Notes: a model not told the origin generated them from the sequence alone. A stretch of 64,000 nucleotides of DNA from Parvularcula sp964219355 (GCA_964219355.1 CAXPOZ010000004.1:372001-436000); one strand, 5' to 3'. Positions 33,945-43,268 are shown, counted from the stretch's first letter. Made by a program: numbers and translations.

Positions 33945-36900
33945 ATGGACTTTCAGAAACTCCGGCTGACCGGGTTCAAATCATTCGTCGAACCGACGGA
34001 TTTCGACATTCTTCCAGGCCTGACAGGCATTGTCGGCCCGAATGGCTGCGGCAAATCAAACCTGCTCGAAGCGCTGCGATGGGTGATGGGGGCGACCTCC
34101 GCCAAGGCCCTGCGCGCAGGCGGCATGGAAGATGTCATCTTTGCCGGCACCGGCACGGCCGAGCATCCCGGTCGTCCCGGCCGCTCCTGGGCGGAAGTCA
34201 GTCTTCATCTCGACAATGAAAACCGCTCGGCCCCTGCTCAGTATAATGAGCACCCGATGCTGGAAATCACCCGCCGGATCACCAAGAAGGCCGAAGGCAC
34301 GACCTCGACCTATCGCATCAATGGCAAGGAAGTCCGCGCAAAAGACGTACAGCTGCTTTTTGCCGATGCGGCGTCGGGGGCGAACTCCCCCTCCCTCGTC
34401 CGTCAGGGACAGGTCTCAGAACTGATCAATGCCAAGCCCGAGAACCGCCGTAAATTCCTTGAGGAAGCCGCTGGCGTCACCGGGCTGCATGTTCGCCGGC
34501 ACGAAGCGGAGCTACGCCTGAAAGCGGCGTCCACGAACCTTGAACGGCTGGAAGATGTCGCAGGCGAGCTCGAACAACAGCGGGGTGTCCTTGCCCGTCA
34601 GGCCCGTCAGGCAAGCCGCTACCGGAACATTGCCTGTCATCTGCAAAAGGCCGAAGCCCTGCTCGCCTATGCCCGCTGGACCGAGGCAAAGACGCATGCC
34701 GATGATTCTGGCGAATCTCTGAAAGCCGCGCTTATCGAACTTGAAGAGGCCGCAAAGCTTGCCGCCTCGACCCATGCGACCCGCGAGAAGGCGCATGAGC
34801 AGATCGAGCCCCTGCGCCAGCGCGAGGCCGAAGCTGCCGCCGCCCTCCACCGGCTCGAAGTCGAGCAGGAGAATTTCGAGAAGGAACTCGACCGCGCCAA
34901 AGCCGAGATCGAGCGCCTTCAGGGGGACCGCGAACGGCTCGAACGCGAACTGGCGCGGGAGAAAGACCTCAACTCCGATGCTGTGGCCGCACTTGAAAGT
35001 CTTGCCACGGAAGAAGAGCAAATCCGCCAGCGTGAAGGATCAGAGGCAGAACGCCTCGAAGCTGCCGACCGCGAGGTTGAAGCAGCGCAGGCCCAGCTTG
35101 ATGAAGCCGAAGGCAGACTTGAGCAGGCCCAGCGCGCCTTTGCCGATGCCCGTGCCGAGCGTAACGCGGCTGAGGCTGCCCTCTCCCGCATGGACCGGGT
35201 CGTCATGGCCGCGCGCGAGGAGATCGTCCGTGTCCGCGACCAACTCGCCCAGTTCGAGGCCGAGGCTGACACCTCCGGCCGCATTACCGAGCTGAACACG
35301 GAGCTGGAAGCCGCGCAGACTGCCGCTGCCTCCGCTTCAGAAAAACTGGCCCAGCTTGACGAGAACCGTCAGCGGACAGAGCAAGCTGTCGAGACCGCCC
35401 AAGGCCCGCGCGATGAAACGCGCGCTGCACTCAACGCCATTCAGGCCGAGATCGACACCCTCACCCGCGTGCTGGCCGCCTCCGAACCCGAAGGCCGCAG
35501 CGTGCTTGAGGATATCGAGGTCGCGGAAGGCTATGAAGGCGCCCTCGCCGCGGCCCTCGGGGAAGACTTAGAGGCCTCTGACGATCACGAGGCCGACCGG
35601 CACTGGTCGGCGCTTGGGGCGCAACCGATTGCCGGGTCCGGGCTGTCCGGCGCCACGCCGCTCTCGCAATTCGTGACCGGCGCGCCGGTCCTCACCCGCC
35701 GCCTGTCGAGCGTCGGTGTCGTCGCCGCAGAAGATGGCGCACGGCTTGCCGCCGCCCTTACCCCCGGCCAGATCCTCGTCTCACGCGAAGGGGATATCTG
35801 GCGCTGGGACGGTTTTGTCGCCCGCGCAGGCGCAAAAACCGCCGCCGCTGCCCGGCTGGAGCAGAAACGTCAGCTTACGGAACAGCAGGCCAAACTCGAA
35901 GCGGCCTTCACCGCCCGCGATGAGGCCGAAAAGGCGCTTGGCGAAGCCCGACTTGCGCTGACCGCCCTCGCCGAGGAGCGCCGTGAGGTCGAACGTGCCC
36001 GCAACACAGCGCAGTCCCGCGCCGCTGAACTAGAACGTGAGTTGGGCCGCCTGAAGGGCGAAGCCGAACGACGTGCCGCCAAAGGCGAAGCGCTTCTGAC
36101 CCGCAAGGCCGATGCCGATGAACGGCTGGCCGCCGCCAATACCGAACATGAAGCAGCGATGGCGGCGATGAATGCGCTGCCCGATCTCTCCGCTCTCGAA
36201 CAAACGGTGACCGCTGCTCGACATGCCCGCGAAGAGGCCCGCAGCGGCAATGGCCGCGCCCGCGGCGTCCGTGCCGAGCTGCGCCGCGATGCCGATGCTC
36301 GTGCCGCTCGCCTTAAACAGATTAGCGAGCAGCGCGAAGGCTGGATGCGCCGTCAGGGTACGGCTGCCGAGCGGATCGACATGGTCGCCCGCACGCTTGC
36401 TGAAACCGGCGCCTCGATTGAGCGGGCCGAAAAAGTCCCCGGCGAGCTGGAGCAGCGCCGGACCAGCATTTATGAGGCCGTCACCGCAGCCGAGAGCCGC
36501 CGCCGCGTGGCCGCCGACGAGCTCGCCGGTGTACAGGGCACGCTGACCGAAGCCGAACGACTTGTTCGGGATGCGGATGAACGCGCGGCGCTTGCCCGCG
36601 AGAACAAGGCCCGCGCCGAAGCGCAAGGCGAAGCCTCCCGCGAGCGCCTCAAAGATGCTGCCGCCCGCGCCCAGGAAATCCATGAAGGACCGCCCGAAGC
36701 CCTCCTTACCCTTGCCGAGCACAAGGAAGATGCCCCCCTCCCCAGCCACGAGGTTCTCGAAGAGAAAATCGACAAGCTGAAACGCGAACGCGAAGCCTTG
36801 GGCGGGGTTAATCTCTGTGCGGATCAGGAGATGGAGGAAATCGACGGGCGCCTCTCGGAGATCGAAACCGAAAAGGCCGATTGCGAAGCGGCGATCAACA

Positions 36901-37418
36901 AGCTGCGCGGCGCCATTGGCTCGCTGAACCGCGATGGCCGCCAGCGCCTGCTCGATGCCTTCGACACGGTGAACAATAATTTCCGCGAGCTCTTCTCGGA
37001 GCTGTTCGGCGGTGGTCAGGCCGAGCTGCGCCTGATCGACTCTGACGACCCCCTCGAAGCGGGCCTTGAGATTTTCGCCTGCCCGCCGGGCAAGAAGCTG
37101 ACCCAGATGTCGCTGATGTCAGGTGGTGAGCAAGCGCTGACTGCGACCGCCCTCATCTTTGCCGTCTTCAAATCGAACCCAGCCCCGGTCTGCGTCCTCG
37201 ACGAGATCGACGCGCCGCTCGATGATGCGAATACGGACCGCTTCTGCGCCATGCTTGCCCGCATGGCTAAGGAGACCTCGACCCGCTTCATCGCCATCAC
37301 CCACCACCCGTTGACCATGTCACGGATGGACCGGCTGTTCGGGGTGACAATGATTGAGCGCGGGGTCTCCCAGCTCGTCTCGGTCGATCTTGCCGAGGCC
37401 GAAAGCATGGCGGCCTGA
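33945..37418 (+). CDS. smc: Chromosome segregation ATPase SMC
   Basis: 1157 aa. SMC dimers with ScpAB extrude DNA loops and condense and segregate the chromosome. The N-terminal head has Walker A IVGPNGCGKSN (30-39) and LVRQGQVSELINAKPENRR. Two very long coiled-coil arms, rich in Ala, Glu and Arg, flank a hinge at about 513-630 (starting near VLEDIEVAEGYEGALAAAL). The C-terminal head has the signature LMSGGEQALTATAL (near 1058) and Walker B VCVLDEIDAPLDDAN. The ATG at 33945 gives the family start MDFQKLRLTGFKSF. scpA and scpB are not in this window. Confidence 0.96.
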   Translation: MDFQKLRLTGFKSFVEPTDFDILPGLTGIVGPNGCGKSNLLEALRWVMGATSAKALRAGGMEDVIFAGTGTAEHPGRPGRSWAEVSLHLDNENRSAPAQYNEHPMLEITRRITKKAEGTTSTYRINGKEVRAKDVQLLFADAASGANSPSLVRQGQVSELINAKPENRRKFLEEAAGVTGLHVRRHEAELRLKAASTNLERLEDVAGELEQQRGVLARQARQASRYRNIACHLQKAEALLAYARWTEAKTHADDSGESLKAALIELEEAAKLAASTHATREKAHEQIEPLRQREAEAAAALHRLEVEQENFEKELDRAKAEIERLQGDRERLERELAREKDLNSDAVAALESLATEEEQIRQREGSEAERLEAADREVEAAQAQLDEAEGRLEQAQRAFADARAERNAAEAALSRMDRVVMAAREEIVRVRDQLAQFEAEADTSGRITELNTELEAAQTAAASASEKLAQLDENRQRTEQAVETAQGPRDETRAALNAIQAEIDTLTRVLAASEPEGRSVLEDIEVAEGYEGALAAALGEDLEASDDHEADRHWSALGAQPIAGSGLSGATPLSQFVTGAPVLTRRLSSVGVVAAEDGARLAAALTPGQILVSREGDIWRWDGFVARAGAKTAAAARLEQKRQLTEQQAKLEAAFTARDEAEKALGEARLALTALAEERREVERARNTAQSRAAELERELGRLKGEAERRAAKGEALLTRKADADERLAAANTEHEAAMAAMNALPDLSALEQTVTAARHAREEARSGNGRARGVRAELRRDADARAARLKQISEQREGWMRRQGTAAERIDMVARTLAETGASIERAEKVPGELEQRRTSIYEAVTAAESRRRVAADELAGVQGTLTEAERLVRDADERAALARENKARAEAQGEASRERLKDAAARAQEIHEGPPEALLTLAEHKEDAPLPSHEVLEEKIDKLKREREALGGVNLCADQEMEEIDGRLSEIETEKADCEAAINKLRGAIGSLNRDGRQRLLDAFDTVNNNFRELFSELFGGGQAELRLIDSDDPLEAGLEIFACPPGKKLTQMSLMSGGEQALTATALIFAVFKSNPAPVCVLDEIDAPLDDANTDRFCAMLARMAKETSTRFIAITHHPLTMSRMDRLFGVTMIERGVSQLVSVDLAEAESMAA

Positions 37419-37469
37419 GCTATCCCATGTTAGGGCGCGCTTTCGATCAGATCGGGAGCGCGCACCACA

Positions 37470-39329
37470 TTGGCGAAACTGTCCAAAGCTGACCTCAGGA
37501 AGAAATGGGAAGCGGTTGCGGCCGGCCTTTCGGGCGCGAGTGACCCGATTGCGCATTTCACGCCTTTTGTGGTTTCTCTTCAGCAGGCGGACAGTCCTGA
37601 GACGCTCGGCTATTTTGCGGGCAAGCTTGCCAAGAAACATGCCGGCGCCGCGAACAACCTCCTTTCACGCACCGCTGTCGCTTTCTTGAAAGCAAACCGG
37701 CCGCCCGAGGCGATCGCGATTGCCAAATCGCTGATTGCCTCCGGGGATCCGGATGGTCGCCACCGCATCCTTCTCTCCCGCGCCCATGCAGCGGCAGGAG
37801 ATATCGACGCCTCGATCCGCGCACTGGACATCGGGCGCGTGACGGAAAAGCAGATGCCGGTGCTCGACTTTGCCTGTCAGGTCGGGATCTCCATGCGGAA
37901 CTGGGATCTTCTGGCGCAGGCGGCGGCCCGATGGGTCGCGCTGTCGCCTAAAAATGCGCAAGCCCGGCAATATCTCAGTCACGCGCTTTTCGAGCAGGCC
38001 CGTTATCAGGAAGCCGCCGAAGCCTACGCCCCGATGGCCGAATTCGCGCCTGATGATGCCGGTACCCATACCGCGCTTGGCCGCCTCTGGGCCACCGCAC
38101 AGGATCTGGACCGTGCCCGGAGCAGTCTTGAGAAAGCCATTGGCATCGATCCCAACCAGTATGAGGCGCTGATCGGGCTGTGCGATATTGCCATTGCAGA
38201 GGGACGGATCGCGGATGGCCTCGCCCTTGCCCGGCGCGCAACGGAAACGGAGCCCGCCTTCCCGCTCGGCTGGTCGCGGCTCGCAAAACTCAGCCAGGGC
38301 CAGCTGACCGATACCGAACGCAGCGCCATGGCGGCGGTCCGTGCCGATCCGAAACTGCATCCTGAACATCTGACGGAGCTGCATTTCGAGCTGGCAAACA
38401 GCTATCACAAGGCAGGCGATTTTAACGCCGCCTATACAGAATACGAAAAGGGCAATGCACTGGCAGCCCGGGTCGCCGCATCGGAAGGCTGGGCGCATGA
38501 TCCGGCTGCCCTGCGTGATGCCCTCTCCGCTCGCGCCCGGCTTATTGCGGATTATCCTTTCGCGCCGCCCACGGATGAAAAAGGCCCTTACTTCATTATC
38601 GGGATGCCGCGTTCCGGCACGACCCTGATTGAAAGCACTCTGGCCGCGCATCGCGACCTGCGGGCGGGCGGTGAGCTACGCATGATGCCAGCGCTTGATT
38701 ACGAGGTTGGCAAAGCCACCAGTGCGCTGGAGCCTGCGGCAGGACAGCAATGGCTGGGGCGCAATCTCAACCGGCTGCGCAAAGCCTATCTTGCGGCAGC
38801 GCCCGGTGACGGCCTTCAGTTCACGGACAAGATGCCGACCAATTTCCAGTCCGCAGGACTGATCCGCGCCCTATTCCCCGGCGCGCGCATGGTGCATGTC
38901 CACCGCCGACCGCTGGAAACCTGCTTCTCCCTTTTCCGTCATCAGATTGCCCGGCAATGGGCCTGGGCGCATACGCCCGAAGGGATTGCGGATTTCTACG
39001 CCCTTTATATCGAGACCATGCGTCTGTGGGACGATATTTTGGGGCCCGGCGCAATCCTTCATCTTGAATTCGAGGCGCTGGTCCATGATCCGTCAGCGGA
39101 GATTCCTATCCTCCTCGACCGGCTCGGCCTCGACTTTGACGAAGCCAGCCTTGCGCCGGAGAAATCGGGCCACAGGGTCTTCACCCCCAGCGCGGTGCAG
39201 GTCCGCTCGCCGATCAGTGCCGAATTCCTTGACTCGACCTCGCGCTATGAGGATCGGCTGACGCCCTTGCGCTCAGCCCTCAAGGATCGCGGCATCGATC
39301 CCGACCGCTCGCCCTTCAGCCCGTCATGA
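37470..39329 (+). CDS. Tetratricopeptide-repeat sulfotransferase
   Basis: 619 aa. The N-terminal half (about 20-300) is a run of helical pairs with TPR character, for example ARQYLSHALFEQARYQEAAEAYAPM and DAGTHTALGRLWATAQDLDRARSSLEKAIG. The C-terminal half is a PAPS-dependent sulfotransferase: the 5'-phosphosulfate loop YFIIGMPRSGTTLIES is near residue 370, and the 3'-phosphate segment HVHRRPLETCFSLFRH follows. The acceptor is unknown; family members sulfate proteins, glycans or metabolites. The only plausible start is TTG at 37470, with GGGAG eleven bases upstream. The stop overlaps the MmcQ/YjbR gene in an ATGA. Confidence 0.88.
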   Translation: MAKLSKADLRKKWEAVAAGLSGASDPIAHFTPFVVSLQQADSPETLGYFAGKLAKKHAGAANNLLSRTAVAFLKANRPPEAIAIAKSLIASGDPDGRHRILLSRAHAAAGDIDASIRALDIGRVTEKQMPVLDFACQVGISMRNWDLLAQAAARWVALSPKNAQARQYLSHALFEQARYQEAAEAYAPMAEFAPDDAGTHTALGRLWATAQDLDRARSSLEKAIGIDPNQYEALIGLCDIAIAEGRIADGLALARRATETEPAFPLGWSRLAKLSQGQLTDTERSAMAAVRADPKLHPEHLTELHFELANSYHKAGDFNAAYTEYEKGNALAARVAASEGWAHDPAALRDALSARARLIADYPFAPPTDEKGPYFIIGMPRSGTTLIESTLAAHRDLRAGGELRMMPALDYEVGKATSALEPAAGQQWLGRNLNRLRKAYLAAAPGDGLQFTDKMPTNFQSAGLIRALFPGARMVHVHRRPLETCFSLFRHQIARQWAWAHTPEGIADFYALYIETMRLWDDILGPGAILHLEFEALVHDPSAEIPILLDRLGLDFDEASLAPEKSGHRVFTPSAVQVRSPISAEFLDSTSRYEDRLTPLRSALKDRGIDPDRSPFSPS

Positions 39330-39691
39330 ACCTCGATGAATATAACGCCTACTGCGCAACGCTGCCCGCCACGCATCACGTGGTGCAGTGGCGCGGCGCG
39401 CATGTCTGGAAAGTCGGCACCAAAGTCTTCGCCATTGCCCGGCCCGAAGATGAGGACAGCCCCTTACGCGTGACCTTCAAGGTGACGCCCGAAAGCTATG
39501 ACATCATGAAGGACCAGAAGGGCTTGAGGCCCGCGCCGCATCTGGCCTCACGCGGCATGAAATGGATCCAGCATTACGAAGCGCCAGGCCTCGATGATGA
39601 AGCTCTTCGCGCGTATCTCGCCAAATCGCATGAGCTGGCCGCTGCCAATCTGACAAAGAAGATGCAGCGGGAGCTGGGTCTTTTAGACTAA
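39326..39691 (+). CDS. MmcQ/YjbR family protein
   Basis: 121 aa single-domain protein of the MmcQ/YjbR (CyaY-like fold) group. Its marks are YCATLPATHHVVQWRGAHVWKVGTKVFAI, VTFKVTPESYDIMKDQKGLRPAPHL and the closing YLAKSHELAAANL. Members are described as possible DNA-binding proteins, but the function is not settled. It is translationally coupled to the sulfotransferase (4-nt overlap), a pairing I cannot explain functionally. Confidence 0.88.
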   Translation: MNLDEYNAYCATLPATHHVVQWRGAHVWKVGTKVFAIARPEDEDSPLRVTFKVTPESYDIMKDQKGLRPAPHLASRGMKWIQHYEAPGLDDEALRAYLAKSHELAAANLTKKMQRELGLLD

Positions 39692-39710
39692 GCCAGCTCC
39701 CTGAAGGTCA

Positions 39711-40229
39711 TCAGGAATTGATGTCCTTATATTCTTCTTCGGCCTCTTTCATCTGCTTGCGGCCTTTTTTGATCAGGTCCTCGCCGCGCGAGATCTTCTT
39801 CTTACCGTCACGGACATTCTCGCGGCCCTGCTTCTCTTCCTTCTGCGCTTTGTCGAGCGCATCCTCAGCCTTCTTCACTGCTTTTTCGAGGGCTTTGAGC
39901 TTCTTGGCTTCGGCTTCTGCATCTGTTGCTGACTCGGCGGTGCCGGTCAGGGCCGTCTGCACGGCGAAATCTTCCTTGGCGTCGCTCAGCGAGGCGGTCA
40001 TCTTGCGGATGTCCTTTTGCGCCTGCTTCTCCTGTTTCTCGCCTTTGCGGATCTGGTCCTTGCCGCGCTCGATCAGTTTCTCGCCGTCGCGAACGTTGTC
40101 CTCGCCGCGCTGCCATTCTTTTGAAACAGACGCGACCTGGTCGCCGAAGCTGTCCGGTGATGTTGCGCAGGCGCCAAGCGTGGTGAGCGCGGCAGCCGAA
40201 AGCGCGAAGACAAAATGACGTTTGAGCAT
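39711..40229 (-). CDS. Coiled-coil lipoprotein with an internal duplication
   Basis: 172 aa. The leader MLKRHFVFALSAAALTTLGAC is a lipoprotein signal with the lipobox Cys at position 21. The rest is a highly charged, predicted alpha-helical coiled coil rich in Lys, Glu and Asp. Two segments repeat: DNVRDGEKLIERGKDQIRKG near the start and ENVRDGKKKISRGEDLIKKG near the end share the N-V-R-D-G-x-K-x-x-x-R-G-x-x-x-I pattern. It is probably an envelope-anchored spacer or structural protein. I do not recognise a named family. The gene is divergent from the S9 peptidase and convergent with the MmcQ/YjbR gene. GGGGAA precedes the ATG. Confidence 0.8.
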   Translation of the reverse strand: MLKRHFVFALSAAALTTLGACATSPDSFGDQVASVSKEWQRGEDNVRDGEKLIERGKDQIRKGEKQEKQAQKDIRKMTASLSDAKEDFAVQTALTGTAESATDAEAEAKKLKALEKAVKKAEDALDKAQKEEKQGRENVRDGKKKISRGEDLIKKGRKQMKEAEEEYKDINS

Positions 40230-40314
40230 GTGAGTTCCCCTATGCCGTTAAAAGTCGAGGGTGTGATGTAGGAAGGGTCATCCCCCACGATAAGGATGAT
40301 TTTTCAGATGGGCA

Positions 40315-40371
40315 TATCGACCAAATCGATAGTGACCCGGCGCCTTGCCACCTTATCGGATTTCGATAAGG
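40315..40371. promoter_or_regulatory. Two dyads upstream of the S9 peptidase
   Basis: Dyad 1 is TATCGA (40315-40320) and TCGATA (40326-40331). Dyad 2 is CCTTATCG (40351-40358) and CGATAAGG (40364-40371). Both have five-base centres and share ATCG/CGAT half-sites, about 37 nt apart. Dyad 2 ends 33 nt before the peptidase start. This looks like a paired operator in the divergent promoter region. Confidence 0.45.
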
Positions 40372-40404
40372 TCCGTTCCAACCAAGCCAACCGAACGGGA
40401 CATC

Positions 40405-42801
40405 ATGAAAAAACTGCTGTTCAGCGCCGCCGCCATCACCGCGGGGCTCATCGCCGCCGCCTCTGCCGATGACGCTAGCTATCGCCTGCCGCCCAAAGAG
40501 ATCACCGATATCGTGCTGCGGGCCCCGGCCCCATCGGTCAGTCTCTCGCCCAATGGCAAGACCATGCTGCTGCTCGAACGCGAAAGCCTGCCGCCCGTTT
40601 CGGAGCTGGCAAAACCAATGGAGCGGCTCGCCGGCTTGCGGCTCGATGCGGCAACGAACGACAATTTCAACCCGCGTAATTACGTCGGCCTGAAGCTGCA
40701 GGATGTCGAAACCGGTGAGGTCCGGACTGTCAGCCTGCCGGCCAATGCCGATATAGCAGACCAGAACTGGTCCCCGGACGGACGGTATGTCGCCTTCACC
40801 AATACGACCGCCGACAATATGGCGCTTTACGTGCTCGATGTTGAGAGCGGCCGGGCGCGCGAAGTCCTCAAAAGCGGGATCAATCCGATCTTTCATGAGC
40901 CGCGCTGGCTGCCCGATGGACGGCTCCTCATCCTCACCATTCCCGAAGGCCGCGGAGCCAAACCCGAACAGCCCCTGACACCAAAGGGCCCAGCCATTCA
41001 GGAAGCGGTTGGCGGGCAGGACGCCCAGACCCGAACCTATCAGGACCTCCTCAAAGATCAGTATGACGAGGATCTTTTCAAATGGCTGGTGACGAGCCAG
41101 CCCATGGTGATGCAGGCCAATGGCCGCGGCAAGAAGGTCATCGGCGAGCCCCGCATCTATACCGGTGCCAGCCCGTCGCCAAACGGCAAGTACCTTCTGA
41201 TGGACTGGATCGCCGAGCCCTTCTCCTATCAGGTGCCGTATTACCGTTTCCCGACCGTCACGACGGTATGGACGCTTGACGGTAAGGCCGTTCAGACGAT
41301 TGCCGAACAGCCGCTCGCAGATAATCTGCCGGTGCAGGGCGTCATCACCGGCCGCCGGTCGATCCGTTGGCACCCGGAGGAAGACGCGCTGCTCATTTGG
41401 GCCGAAGCGCTTGATGGCGGTGATCCGCGTGTTGAGACCGACACCCGTGACCAGCTGATGTCGCTTGCCGCTCCCTTCTCGGGCGAGCCCTCAAAACTTC
41501 ATGTCTTTGAGGACCGCTATAACGGCTTCACCGGGCTTGAGGGGGATGATGACATCATCGCCTATGATTATGACCGCGACACGCGGGAGATCCGCACAGC
41601 CCTTCTCGATGTCACCGGCTCGAACGAGGCCCGCGTCATCGAAGTGCGCAATTATCAGGATGCGTATAATGATCCTGGCGATCCGATGACCGTCCTCAAC
41701 GATGCCGGTTTCGGTGTCGCCCACGTCCATGAAGGCAAGATCTTCCTTTCAGGCGGCGGCGCGGCACCTGACGGGGCCCGTCCCTTCCTGCGCAGCTTTG
41801 ATCTTGCCTCCTTTGAGACCGAAGAATTGTGGCGCAATTCCGGTGAGGAATATGAGACCGTCATCGACCTTGCCGCCGATGATGCCTCCTCATTCGTCAC
41901 CTATTATGAGAGCCCGACGGACCCTGGGAACTACCGTCTGCACAAGGAAGATGGTATGACCTTCCTGACGGAATTCCCTGATCCGCACCCCGAGCTGACC
42001 GGGATCAAGCGCGAATTGATCACCTATGAGCGGAGCGACGGGGTGCAGCTCACCTCGACCCTCTATCTGCCGGCCGATTATGAGGAAGGCGACAAGCTGC
42101 CCGTCGTCGTCTGGGCCTATCCTTACGAATATAATGACGCGGCCACCGCCGGGCAGGTCCGCGATTCCAAATATCGCTTCACCCGGATCGGCGGCTATTC
42201 GCAGCTCTTCTTCCTGACGCAGGGCTATGCGGTCATGGACCGTGCAGCGATGCCGGTCATCGGTTCAGATCCAGAGACCGTGAATGACACTTTCATCGAA
42301 CAGATTGTGGCCTCGGCCCAGGCGGCGGTTGATGAAAGCGTGCGGCGTGGCTTCGGCGATGGCTACCGCGTCGGGGTTGGCGGGCATTCCTATGGCGCCT
42401 TCATGACCGCACACCTTCTTGCCCGTTCGGATATCTTCCGGGCCGGTATCGCCCGTTCAGGCGCCTATAACCGGACCCTCACCCCCTTCGGCTTCCAGTC
42501 GGAGCGGCGGATTTTCTGGGACACACCGGAAACCTATTACAAGCTCTCCCCTTTCATGGCGGCGAACCTCATCAATGAGCCGATGCTGATGACCCACGGC
42601 ATGAAGGACAATAATTCGGGCACCTTCCCTCAACAGTCCGAGCGCATGTTCGCAGCGATCAAGGGCACGGGCGGTACGGCACGGCTCGTCATGCTGCCTC
42701 ATGAAAGCCACGGCTATCGCGGACGCGAATCCGTCCTCCATGTCCTTGCCGAGATGGTTGACTGGTTCGACACATATGTGAAAAACGCCGACGCGGAATG
42801 A
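40405..42801 (+). CDS. S9 family serine peptidase (prolyl oligopeptidase-like), exported
   Basis: About 798 aa. The leader MKKLLFSAAAITAGLIAAASA is a signal peptide, so the enzyme is periplasmic. An N-terminal beta-propeller (about 25-530) is followed by an alpha/beta-hydrolase domain. The catalytic triad is visible as Ser in GVGGHSYGAF (near 661), Asp in THGMKDNNSG (near 734) and His in PHESHGYRGRE (near 769). The overall look resembles the glutamyl-endopeptidase-like S9D subgroup, but specificity cannot be read from sequence. The ATG at 40405 begins the signal peptide; an upstream in-frame codon at 40345 overlaps the operator-like dyads. Confidence 0.93.
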   Translation: MKKLLFSAAAITAGLIAAASADDASYRLPPKEITDIVLRAPAPSVSLSPNGKTMLLLERESLPPVSELAKPMERLAGLRLDAATNDNFNPRNYVGLKLQDVETGEVRTVSLPANADIADQNWSPDGRYVAFTNTTADNMALYVLDVESGRAREVLKSGINPIFHEPRWLPDGRLLILTIPEGRGAKPEQPLTPKGPAIQEAVGGQDAQTRTYQDLLKDQYDEDLFKWLVTSQPMVMQANGRGKKVIGEPRIYTGASPSPNGKYLLMDWIAEPFSYQVPYYRFPTVTTVWTLDGKAVQTIAEQPLADNLPVQGVITGRRSIRWHPEEDALLIWAEALDGGDPRVETDTRDQLMSLAAPFSGEPSKLHVFEDRYNGFTGLEGDDDIIAYDYDRDTREIRTALLDVTGSNEARVIEVRNYQDAYNDPGDPMTVLNDAGFGVAHVHEGKIFLSGGGAAPDGARPFLRSFDLASFETEELWRNSGEEYETVIDLAADDASSFVTYYESPTDPGNYRLHKEDGMTFLTEFPDPHPELTGIKRELITYERSDGVQLTSTLYLPADYEEGDKLPVVVWAYPYEYNDAATAGQVRDSKYRFTRIGGYSQLFFLTQGYAVMDRAAMPVIGSDPETVNDTFIEQIVASAQAAVDESVRRGFGDGYRVGVGGHSYGAFMTAHLLARSDIFRAGIARSGAYNRTLTPFGFQSERRIFWDTPETYYKLSPFMAANLINEPMLMTHGMKDNNSGTFPQQSERMFAAIKGTGGTARLVMLPHESHGYRGRESVLHVLAEMVDWFDTYVKNADAE

Positions 42802-42809
42802 TCGCGCAT

Positions 42810-42854
42810 CAATCGGCCAATATTATACCAGATATTGGCCGATTGTTATTTTTG
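42810..42854 (+). terminator. Strong intrinsic terminator after the S9 peptidase
   Basis: A perfect 14-bp stem (42810-42823 with 42832-42845, core ATCGGCCAATAT) with an 8-nt loop is followed by the T-rich TTATTTTTG. It begins 8 nt after the stop codon of the S9 gene. This is the longest perfect hairpin I see in the window. Confidence 0.85.
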
Positions 42855-42901
42855 ATCGTCGTTCACATCGAATAACTCTCAAAATTCGCCCTTTTTCCAC
42901 A

Positions 42902-42933
42902 TTCGAACGGTTCGAAACGGTGACGCCCGTCAC
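42902..42933 (+). promoter_or_regulatory. Palindromic motifs upstream of the small membrane protein gene
   Basis: TTCGAA occurs twice with a 3-nt spacer (42902-42907 and 42911-42916), giving TTCGAACGGTTCGAA. It is followed by the dyad GTGACG-CC-CGTCAC (42920-42933). These clustered dyads, about 80 nt before the start at 43013, look like regulator-binding sites; the regulator is unknown. Confidence 0.35.
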
Positions 42934-43012
42934 ATCGGCGACTGTCCCCTTCTGGCACACTCATCTTATCGGCGGGGGACATCTCCTCCGCCCCAAACGA
43001 GGAGTTAGAGCC

Positions 43013-43210
43013 ATGAATATGATCCGCCGCCGTATCGCCCGCCTGTTCGAGAACATGATCGCCTTCTGCATTGGTGCTGTGATCATCTGCCTCGCCAATG
43101 GCATGAGCCCGGCCGAGATCGTCGATCTGGCTCTGACCAATGCGCACAAATTGCCGGCAGCCGTTCCGGATATGGTTTCACAGATCTTCGCGGCAGGCTT
43201 TTTAGGCTAA
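43013..43210 (+). CDS. Small single-helix membrane protein
   Basis: 65 aa. A basic start (MNMIRRRIARLFENM) is followed by one hydrophobic helix (IAFCIGAVIICLANG), then an amphipathic C-terminus (SPAEIVDLALTNAHKLPAAVPDM). GAGGAG lies eight bases before the ATG, a strong ribosome-binding site, and an intrinsic terminator follows at 43239. It is therefore a self-contained gene with its own promoter and terminator. I do not recognise a family; the topology would be N-in with a short periplasmic tail. Confidence 0.65.
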   Translation: MNMIRRRIARLFENMIAFCIGAVIICLANGMSPAEIVDLALTNAHKLPAAVPDMVSQIFAAGFLG

Positions 43211-43238
43211 GCCCCTCAGCCAGCGCATAAAGACGCAC

Positions 43239-43268
43239 AAGGCGCGCCCTCCTCGGCGCGCCTTTTTT
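43239..43268 (+). terminator. Intrinsic terminator of the small membrane protein gene
   Basis: AAGGCGCGCC (43239-43248), loop CTCCTC, GGCGCGCC (43255-43262), then six T. The A-T pairs extend the stem to 10 bp. A textbook Rho-independent terminator. Confidence 0.9.
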
